Shown here one piece after another: positions 1 to 5,094 of a DNA stretch of 5,379 nt (position 1 is the stretch's first letter; each line of letters begins with the position of its first letter). The notes below the pieces were generated by a model. That model did no database searches and was not told where the DNA came from. It worked only from the letters and a program-made list of their open reading frames with translations. The translations under genes and the position numbers were made by a program. Source of the DNA: Acidilobaceae archaeon UBA158 (GTDB lineage Archaea > Thermoproteota > Thermoprotei_A > Sulfolobales > Acidilobaceae); assembly GCA_002506595.1 (NCBI GenBank), contig DAXV01000006.1, forward strand, positions 1-5,379, read 5' to 3'.

Positions 1-12
1 ATTAGAATTTAA

Positions 13-648
13 TTATAATTTTATAGCCCTTATAATAATAAACCCGGCTTCTTTATCAAAACCATTTATTGGCTCTTCATATTTCTCTATTTCGCAAGGA
101 TTTTGAAATAAAGTAGAAACTGTTTCTATAACTTTAAAACCAGCTTGATTAAGTAAATAAACTATTTCATTATAGGAATAAAATTTTGCAAATTTATAAA
201 ACGGATTGCTTTCTTTTATCGATTCATAATATTTTCCCCATTTACTTTCTTTAGGCACAAAACCTATTATAATATTTCCGTTTGCTTTTAATACTCTATA
301 GCTTTCATTAAGCGTTTTTATTGGATCATCTAAAAAACAGATCGTAACTATTAAGTAAATATTATCAAATTTATTATTTGAAAATGGCAAATATTCTCCA
401 ACACCTTTAATTACTTCTATTCCCCTTTTTCTTGCTATTTTTAATAATTCAATAGATGGATCTAATCCAAAATTAATATTTAATGGTTTTGCAAATCTAC
501 CACTACCAACACCAATTTCTAGAGAAATTCCTTTAACATTTTCTTTAATTATTTTAGCTGCCTTTAATTCATTTTCATATAAGATTTTGTGCTTATCATA
601 CCATTCATCATATTTCAGTGCATTTAAATCAAATGGTTCAGAAACCAA
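13..648 (-). CDS. Class I SAM-dependent methyltransferase, small-molecule type
   Basis: A 211-residue, probably soluble protein with a Methyltransf_11-like Rossmann fold. Motif I is LEIGVGSG (residues 43-50), which binds S-adenosylmethionine. GLDPS (61-65) follows beta-2 and supplies the acidic ribose-binding residue, Asp63. The motif II region is LPFSNNKFDNIYL (about 87-99), and RVLKANGNIIIGF (118-130) is the typical post-motif strand. The N-terminal FDLNALKYDEWYDKH is the usual lead-in helix of this family, and the length is normal for a stand-alone domain. The start is TTG at 646-648: an in-frame TGA lies two codons upstream and there is no later ATG, GTG or TTG before the conserved lead-in. 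No GGTG ribosome site precedes it. It lies 34 bp downstream of the dehydrogenase on the same strand and is probably cotranscribed, although the gap holds TATA-like sequence (about 657-674). The acceptor cannot be deduced; UbiE-like, small-metabolite or protein targets are all possible. Confidence 0.85.
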   Translation of the reverse strand: MVSEPFDLNALKYDEWYDKHKILYENELKAAKIIKENVKGISLEIGVGSGRFAKPLNINFGLDPSIELLKIARKRGIEVIKGVGEYLPFSNNKFDNIYLIVTICFLDDPIKTLNESYRVLKANGNIIIGFVPKESKWGKYYESIKESNPFYKFAKFYSYNEIVYLLNQAGFKVIETVSTLFQNPCEIEKYEEPINGFDKEAGFIIIRAIKL

Positions 649-682
649 CTTTCATCATATATTAATTAAATATGAAAACCTA

Positions 683-1468
683 TTAATAATTTACCTTATA
701 AACGCTACCAGGAGTTAAAGATGCCCCAGCATCAACACCGATTACTTGTCCCGTTATTCCACTAGCTTCTTCGCTGACCAAAAATGAAACTAGAGAAGCT
801 ACTTCTTCCTCACTTGCTAATCTATTGCTAGGTATAATTGATAAATAATTCTTTTCAGATTCTCTATATCCGATTGAATCAAGCCATTCAAAATAGCTTT
901 TTCCGAGCTTTGTTTCAATAAATCCTGGAGCAACTACATTTACAGTTATATTATTTTTCGCCATTTCAATTGCTAATGACTTTGCCAAACCTATTAATCC
1001 CGCCTTAGCTGCACTATATGCTGTTAAATATTCTGCTCCAAAAATTCCTGCAATGCTACTCATGAAAACTATCCTTCCCCATTTCTTTTTTATCATATTA
1101 TCTATCAACAATTTTGTCACATAAAAACTGCCAATTAAATTCGTTTGAATTTGCTTTACAAAAGACTCATAACTTATTTCAACGAACTTTGATGAAAAAC
1201 CAACGCCTGCATTATTAATTAAAATATCAATACCTCCATATTTTTCTTTTATGTAATTTGCCATTTTTTCAATATCTTCTTTATTTGATATATCAGCCCT
1301 TATTACATCGCCTTGTCCGTTTTTTGATTTTATATAATTTAAAGTAGTTATAGCTTCATCTTCTCTTTTTCTATAACTTATTATTGTAAATATATTTTGT
1401 GATGATAATTTTAATGCTATTGACCTTCCAATCCCCCTATCTCCACCAGTAATTAATGCATACTTCAT
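683..1468 (-). CDS. Short-chain dehydrogenase/reductase, FabG/PhaB-like
   Basis: A 261-residue classical SDR that reduces or oxidises a carbonyl/hydroxyl pair with NAD(P). Numbered from ATG 1466-1468, the cofactor motif TGGDRGIG is at 7-14, NNAG at 85-88, and the catalytic tetrad is Asn110, Ser138, Tyr151, Lys155 (YSAAK, 151-155). The APGFIET segment is near 180-186. Arg11 in the glycine loop and the basic SYRKR after beta-2 (31-35) favour NADP(H) by the known SDR rule. A longer frame opens at ATG 1535-1537, adding 23 residues. I reject that start because the family begins at MKYALITGG, the added DNA is unusually G+C-rich and looks like a structured RNA, and ATG 1468 has a GGTG site (1475-1478) at 6-nt spacing. 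The stop is 34 bp before the methyltransferase. The gene is divergent from an acyl-CoA hydratase/dehydrogenase-thiolase operon, so a 3-oxoacyl-CoA (for example acetoacetyl-CoA) substrate is plausible but inferred. Other ketone or sugar substrates cannot be excluded. Confidence 0.9.
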   Translation of the reverse strand: MKYALITGGDRGIGRSIALKLSSQNIFTIISYRKREDEAITTLNYIKSKNGQGDVIRADISNKEDIEKMANYIKEKYGGIDILINNAGVGFSSKFVEISYESFVKQIQTNLIGSFYVTKLLIDNMIKKKWGRIVFMSSIAGIFGAEYLTAYSAAKAGLIGLAKSLAIEMAKNNITVNVVAPGFIETKLGKSYFEWLDSIGYRESEKNYLSIIPSNRLASEEEVASLVSFLVSEEASGITGQVIGVDAGASLTPGSVYKVNY

Positions 1469-1474
1469 ATTAAA

Positions 1475-1478
1475 CACC
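1475..1478 (-). promoter_or_regulatory. Shine-Dalgarno site for the SDR gene
   Basis: GGTG followed by 6 nt (TTTAAT) and ATG. The same core and the same spacing precede the two rightward genes, which supports choosing ATG 1466-1468 over the upstream in-frame ATG at 1535-1537. Confidence 0.65.
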
Positions 1479-1542
1479 GGGGTCATGCAGCGCTTGCCTT
1501 CATTTCTTTTCAGATCAGGTCCCGGATTCCTAATCATACCCC
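1479..1542 (-). ncRNA. Candidate box C/D-like guide sRNA (or structured 5' UTR)
   Basis: A 64-nt block, 33/64 G+C, in surroundings that are mostly A+T. Read on the minus strand it begins GGGG (1542-1539) and ends CCCC (1482-1479), which can form a terminal stem. Next to the stem are AUGAUUA (1537-1531), one mismatch from the C box RUGAUGA, and AUGA (1486-1483), one mismatch from the D box CUGA. The two deviations are complementary: the G-C pair of the canonical kink-turn becomes U-A. Internally there is a perfect CUGA (1518-1515, D'-like) and AUGAAGG (1503-1497, C'-like). The spacers are guide-sized: GGAAUCCGGGAC (1530-1519, 12 nt) and CAAGCGCUGC (1496-1487, 10 nt). Archaeal C/D sRNAs are normally 50-65 nt with 10-12 nt guides. 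Weak points are the non-canonical C and D boxes and the absence of an identified target. It ends immediately before the GGTG site of the SDR gene, so it may instead be a structured leader of that mRNA. Confidence 0.4.
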
Positions 1543-1574
1543 AAAGTTTAATTGAATTTAGATGTTAATAGCTT

Positions 1575-1589
1575 TATTTTAGAATATTT
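1575..1589. repeat. 15-bp direct repeat, copy 1 (leftward promoter side)
   Basis: TATTTTAGAATATTT, identical to the copy at 1704-1718. It sits 33-47 bp upstream of the 5' end of the candidate sRNA, overlapping or just upstream of a TATA-like box for the leftward genes. Its core TATTTTAGAATA is an imperfect inverted repeat. It could be an operator or shared core-promoter sequence; low complexity weakens the case. Confidence 0.45.
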
Positions 1590-1703
1590 ATTTTTTAAAA
1601 ACCTAATCTATTCAGAAAATTTTTAAATAAAACATAATTATTTTAATTCATAATAACGATTAGACGCTTAAATACTTTTTATTTTCAGATTTTAATAACA
1701 ATG

Positions 1704-1718
1704 TATTTTAGAATATTT
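1704..1718. repeat. 15-bp direct repeat, copy 2 (rightward promoter side)
   Basis: An exact copy of 1575-1589, starting 129 bp further on. It lies 40-54 bp before the ATG of the dehydrogenase/hydratase gene and overlaps one of its two candidate TATA boxes. A regulator binding here could act on both divergent units at once. Confidence 0.45.
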
Positions 1719-1747
1719 TTAGTTATCATTAAAAATAAACAATAAAA

Positions 1748-1753
1748 AGGTGG
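1748..1753 (+). promoter_or_regulatory. Shine-Dalgarno site deciding the start of the fusion gene
   Basis: AGGTGG, with its GGTG core at 1749-1752, lies 6 nt before ATG 1759. The GTG at 1750-1752 would open the frame three codons earlier but is itself part of the ribosome site, so it is unlikely to be the start. Confidence 0.75.
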
Positions 1754-1758
1754 AATTT

Positions 1759-3765
1759 ATGGAAATAAAAAATGTAACAGTTATTGGATCAGGTACAATG
1801 GGTCAAGGAATAGCAGAAGTTTTTGCTATATACGGATATAACGTTAAGATGGAAGATATATCTCAAGAAATATTAAATAAGGCATTGAATAACATTAAAA
1901 GCTCACTACTAAAACTTGAGCAGAAGAACCAATTATTTGGAAAAAAAGCTGATGAAGTTCTTTCAAGAATAAGCACATATACATCTATACAGGAAGCAGT
2001 TAAAGATGCAGATTTAGTTATTGAAGCTGTTCCTGAAAATGAAGAACTCAAAAAGAAAATATTTGCTGAAGCTGAAAATTATGCAAGAAAAGAAACGATT
2101 CTTGCGAGCAATACATCAAATATTAGAATAACAGATATTGCTAAGGACTTAAGATATAAAGATAGAATAGCAGGACTCCACTTTTTTAATCCTCCAGTTT
2201 TGATGAAATTAGTCGAGGTAATAAAAGCAGAAGATACTTCAGATGAAGTTATGGATACATTGGTTGAATTAGTTAGAAAAATAGGAAAATATCCATTAAG
2301 AGTTATGAAAGATACTCCAGGATTTGTAGTTAATAGAATTAATGCACCAGAAAGTCTTCTTTTCTGTCTCCTTTTAGATAATAAAGTAGGTACGCCAGAA
2401 GAAATAGATGCATATTTCAAATCTCAAGGTTTACCTATGGGGCCATATGAACTCATGGATTATGTAGGAATAGATGTTGTATATGATTCATTAGAATATT
2501 TTGCTAAAACTTTATATCCATGCTTTAGTAAATGCAATACAATTAAAGAGTTATACAAAAACAAACAATTGGGAATGAAAACAGGTAAAGGATTTTACGA
2601 CTGGTCTAAGGGAAGACCTGTTATAGATGTTAAAAAGGCAACGGATAAGATAACAATGCTAGACGTTTTAGCATTAGAAATAAACGAATCAGTTAAATTA
2701 ATTGAGCAAGGCATTGCGAGTCCAGAAGATATTGAAAACGGAGTAAAATATGGAATGAATAGACCTTATGGACCAATATCAGTAGCAAAGAGTTTTACTA
2801 GCCTAGAAATAAAATCAAAGCTAGAAGAGCTTGCATCCAGGTTTAATTGTGATGTATTTGAGCCTGCAGAATCTATTAAAAATGGATTATTAAGGGATGC
2901 AATTGAAGGTAGATTAAAGGTAAGCGAAACCAAAAAGATTGAAGAAACAAAGAGAAAAGTTGAGACTGTTGCAGAATTGAAAGGAAGCATTGAAAACTTT
3001 AAGACAATAAGACTGGAAAAATATCCTAATAAAATTGCTAAAATAGTTCTTAATAGACCGAAATATAACCTAATTAGTGGAGAATTACTTGACGAATTGG
3101 AAAAGGTTATAAAATACATTTGGAATGATCCTGAAATAAATGTGGTAATAATAACTGGAGAAGGAAGTGTTTTATCAGCAGGAGCGGATTTAAATGAATT
3201 TGTTAGCGGAAGCTTCCAATTCCTAGAAAATTCAAGAAAAGGTGAAAGAGTTTTCCAGCTGCTTTCAGAAATACCTAAGTTAACAATAGCTGTTATGAAA
3301 GGATATGCATTAGGAGGAGGTTTTGAGTTATCTTTAGCATGTGATTTAAGAGTTGGAACAGAAGATGTACAGATAGGTTTCCCTGAAGTCACATTAGGCC
3401 TAGTTCCAGGCTGGGGAGGTTCTCAAAGATTATCAAGAATCGTAGGCCTTGGTAAAGCAATGGAGTTAATTGTTACAGGCCAAAGAATAACTGGTAAAGA
3501 AGCGTATTCATTAGGCATATTAAATAGATTATATAAAAACCCTGATGAAGAAGTTATGGAATTAGCTAAATCAATAGCAGAAAATTCTGCTCCCGTTTCA
3601 ATAGCTTTAGTTAAGAGATTACTTAACAAGGGATCTCAAGTACCTATAGATGTTGGACTAGAGATGGAATCATTTGCAATGGGAGTTTTGTATTCAACAG
3701 AAGATTTAAAGGAAGGTATTATGGCATTTTTACAGAAAAGAAAACCTGAATTTAAAGGAAGGTGA
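1759..3765 (+). CDS. Bifunctional 3-hydroxyacyl-CoA dehydrogenase / enoyl-CoA hydratase (crotonyl-CoA hydratase type)
   Basis: A 668-residue, probably cytosolic fusion that hydrates enoyl-CoA (crotonyl-CoA) and oxidises the (S)-3-hydroxyacyl-CoA with NAD+. Domain 1 is a Rossmann fold with GSGTMG (10-15) and acidic Asp33 after beta-2, favouring NAD. Ser117, His141 (GLHFFNPP), Glu153 and Asn192 match the dehydrogenase active site. Two C-terminal dehydrogenase repeats follow (about 187-285 and 300-385). A Lys/Glu-rich linker (about 386-412) leads to the crotonase domain (about 413-668), with AGADLNEF (474-481), GGGFE (519-523) and GFPE (540-543). Glu523 and Glu543 match the two catalytic glutamates of rat mitochondrial hydratase, so both halves look active. 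This domain order is the reverse of bacterial FadB and is known from archaea, including the Metallosphaera enzyme Msed_0399 of the 3-hydroxypropionate/4-hydroxybutyrate cycle. The thiolase follows after 5 nt. Carbon fixation, beta-oxidation or both are possible roles. Confidence 0.95.
   Translation: MEIKNVTVIGSGTMGQGIAEVFAIYGYNVKMEDISQEILNKALNNIKSSLLKLEQKNQLFGKKADEVLSRISTYTSIQEAVKDADLVIEAVPENEELKKKIFAEAENYARKETILASNTSNIRITDIAKDLRYKDRIAGLHFFNPPVLMKLVEVIKAEDTSDEVMDTLVELVRKIGKYPLRVMKDTPGFVVNRINAPESLLFCLLLDNKVGTPEEIDAYFKSQGLPMGPYELMDYVGIDVVYDSLEYFAKTLYPCFSKCNTIKELYKNKQLGMKTGKGFYDWSKGRPVIDVKKATDKITMLDVLALEINESVKLIEQGIASPEDIENGVKYGMNRPYGPISVAKSFTSLEIKSKLEELASRFNCDVFEPAESIKNGLLRDAIEGRLKVSETKKIEETKRKVETVAELKGSIENFKTIRLEKYPNKIAKIVLNRPKYNLISGELLDELEKVIKYIWNDPEINVVIITGEGSVLSAGADLNEFVSGSFQFLENSRKGERVFQLLSEIPKLTIAVMKGYALGGGFELSLACDLRVGTEDVQIGFPEVTLGLVPGWGGSQRLSRIVGLGKAMELIVTGQRITGKEAYSLGILNRLYKNPDEEVMELAKSIAENSAPVSIALVKRLLNKGSQVPIDVGLEMESFAMGVLYSTEDLKEGIMAFLQKRKPEFKGR
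3761..3764 (+). promoter_or_regulatory. Shine-Dalgarno site for the thiolase, overlapping the upstream stop
   Basis: GGTG inside the last codons of the fusion gene, overlapping its TGA stop (3763-3765), lies 6 nt before ATG 3771. The in-frame GTG at 3762 is part of this site and is not the likely start. The overlap points to translational coupling of the two enzymes. Confidence 0.75.
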
Positions 3766-3770
3766 ATAAA

Positions 3771-4958
3771 ATGGATGAAGTTTATTTGGTTGATTACTTG
3801 AGGACCGCATTTTCAAGGTCAAGACCTAAAGAGCCAGATAGAGATGTGTTCAATACAATAAGGATGGATGAAGCATTAGGAATGTTAATAAAAGAAGTTG
3901 TTAGAAGAAATAACATAAACCCATTAGAAATAGGAGATGTTATAACTGGTTGCGCCTTACAAGTAGGGGAAAACTGGTTATATGGAGGACGTCATCCAGT
4001 ATTTTTAGCAGGTCTACCAGTTGAAGTACCATCTATGGCCATAGATAGGCAATGTGCTTCATCAATGAATGCGATAGCAATCGGAAGCATGGAAATAATG
4101 ACTGGAAATTCAAAAATAGTATTAGCAGGAGGGATGGAACATATGACTCATGTGCCAATGCAAGACAATTCACACATAGAAATAAACCATAAGCTACTAT
4201 TTAAGCCAGATTATGCAAAATATCAACTCAACATTGGTTATAGCATGGGGTTAACTGCTGAAAAATTAGCTGAAATTAATCATATAACTAGAGACGAAAT
4301 GGATGAATATTCACTAAGGAGCCATCAATTAGCTACAGAAGCATTAAAGAATGGCTGGTTTAAAGGAGAAATTATGCCTATACAGGTTGAAAGTAAGGGA
4401 AAACTTATAACAGTAGATACCGATCAAAGCATCAGACCTGATACGACACTTGAGCAACTAAAAAAGCTACCGCCTGCATTTAAACCCGATGGAGTAATTA
4501 CAGCAGGAAATTCTTCGCCATTAAATGCAGGAGCTTCATTAACAATGCTAATGAACGAAAAAACAATGAACGAATATGGTTTAAAGCCAATGGCTAAAAT
4601 TGTTTCTATTGGATGGGCAGCTGTAGATCCTAGTATTATGGGAGAAGGGCCTGTACCAGCAACTAAAAAGGCATTAGAAAAAGCAAAGCTAAAGGTTGAT
4701 GACATAGATTATTGGGAAATTAATGAGGCATTTGCAGTTGTTGTATTAAATGCTGTAAAAAAATTGGGAATAGACATAAATAGGGTAAATATACATGGAG
4801 GAGGTATATCAATTGGTCATCCATTGGGTGCAACAGGTGCGAGAATAGTTGGTACATTAGCAAGGATTCTAAAAGAGAAAAATGCAAGATATGGAGTTGC
4901 AACTCTATGCGTTGGAGGAGGACAGGGTTATTCAATAATATTAGAAAATGTTGATTAA
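3771..4958 (+). CDS. Acetyl-CoA C-acetyltransferase (beta-ketothiolase)
   Basis: A 395-residue, complete cytosolic thiolase, the usual length for the family. It cleaves acetoacetyl-CoA with CoA into two acetyl-CoA, or condenses them in reverse. The acyl-accepting cysteine is Cys95 (DRQCASSMN, 92-100). NEAF is at 318-321, GHPLGATGARI carries His350 (349-359), and CVGGGQG carries the second catalytic cysteine, Cys380 (380-386). All catalytic motifs of degradative and biosynthetic thiolases are therefore present, unlike the SCP2-type archaeal thiolases that act with HMG-CoA synthase and a DUF35 protein. The ATG is 5 nt after the stop of the dehydrogenase/hydratase gene, so the two are cotranscribed and together take an enoyl-CoA to acetyl-CoA. 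Chain-length preference cannot be read from the sequence; acetoacetyl-CoA is the simplest choice given the partner. The same pairing serves the last steps of archaeal 4-hydroxybutyrate cycles and beta-oxidation. Confidence 0.95.
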   Translation: MDEVYLVDYLRTAFSRSRPKEPDRDVFNTIRMDEALGMLIKEVVRRNNINPLEIGDVITGCALQVGENWLYGGRHPVFLAGLPVEVPSMAIDRQCASSMNAIAIGSMEIMTGNSKIVLAGGMEHMTHVPMQDNSHIEINHKLLFKPDYAKYQLNIGYSMGLTAEKLAEINHITRDEMDEYSLRSHQLATEALKNGWFKGEIMPIQVESKGKLITVDTDQSIRPDTTLEQLKKLPPAFKPDGVITAGNSSPLNAGASLTMLMNEKTMNEYGLKPMAKIVSIGWAAVDPSIMGEGPVPATKKALEKAKLKVDDIDYWEINEAFAVVVLNAVKKLGIDINRVNIHGGGISIGHPLGATGARIVGTLARILKEKNARYGVATLCVGGGQGYSIILENVD

Positions 4959-4977
4959 AAATTTTTAATCTTTTTAA
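4953..4977 (+). terminator. Palindrome plus T-tract terminator of the thiolase operon
   Basis: GATTAAAAATTTTTAATC (4953-4970) is a perfect 18-bp palindrome that includes the last sense codon and the stop. It is followed at once by TTTTT (4971-4975). Archaeal transcription stops at T-tracts, and two T5 runs (4962-4966 and 4971-4975) occur here. The stem would be weak because it is almost all A-T, so the T-runs are the stronger part of the argument. Confidence 0.55.
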
Positions 4978-4980
4978 ATT
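4971..4980 (+). promoter_or_regulatory. TATA box for the right-hand reading frames
   Basis: TTTTTAAATT is centred about 28 nt before ATG 5004, the spacing expected for a leaderless archaeal transcript starting at or just before that codon. No ribosome-binding site precedes the ATG, which fits the leaderless mode. The box overlaps the T-tract of the upstream terminator, so some of its character may belong to that element. Confidence 0.45.
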
Positions 4981-5003
4981 AAAATTATTTTTGGTAAGCT
5001 AAT

Positions 5004-5090
5004 ATGATAACTCGCTGTAAAGATGGTTCTTACACAATTAAAGCAATAAAAGAACAAAATGGATTAACTAGTAAGATTAAAACCCATTAA
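5004..5090 (+). CDS. Small ORF, hypothetical 28-residue peptide
   Basis: The frame opens at ATG 5004 and closes with two stops in a row (TAA TAA, 5088-5093). The peptide is basic, begins MITRCKDGSYTIKAIKEQNG and has no recognised motif. What favours it is the TATA box at the right distance for a leaderless start. Against it are the short length and the possibility that it is only the first piece of the broken membrane-protein gene that follows. I do not recognise it. Confidence 0.2.
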   Translation: MITRCKDGSYTIKAIKEQNGLTSKIKTH

Positions 5091-5094
5091 TAAT

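Larger units (their letters stand above)
1543..1749. promoter_or_regulatory. Divergent AT-rich promoter region
   Basis: This 207-bp stretch separates the leftward and rightward operons and has no convincing gene. For the leftward unit, TATA-like sequence on the minus strand lies at about 1571-1580 and 1588-1600, consistent with transcription beginning roughly 10-25 nt before the G+C-rich element. For the rightward unit there are two candidates. CTTAAATAC (1668-1676) would place a start near 1700 and a leader of about 60 nt. AATATTTTT (1712-1720) would place a start near 1741 and a short leader holding the ribosome site. The choice between them is inference from the usual 25-30 nt distance between an archaeal TATA box and its start site. 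Confidence 0.5.

Noticed and set aside
1469..1537. N-terminal extension of 23 residues on the SDR
   Set aside because: Its composition is unlike the rest of the protein, SDRs of this class begin at the first beta-strand, and a GGTG site with standard spacing serves the later ATG.
1479..1542. Plus-strand tRNA or tRNA fragment, suggested by GCGCTTGCC and AGGTCCCGGATTC in tRNA order
   Set aside because: There is no D-loop GG, no complementary anticodon stem and no 3' half of the T-stem (TCCGG is missing after the loop), and only 5 acceptor pairs. The minus-strand C/D-like reading explains more of the sequence.
1863..4935. Several antisense open frames of 60-210 codons beneath the fusion and thiolase genes
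   Set aside because: They mirror the codon structure of well-supported genes, are Ser/Phe/Leu-rich, lack ribosome sites and show no domain motifs.
3771..4958. SCP2-type archaeal thiolase of the mevalonate pathway
   Set aside because: The protein has both catalytic cysteines plus NEAF and GHP motifs of classical thiolases, and no HMG-CoA synthase or DUF35 gene is adjacent.
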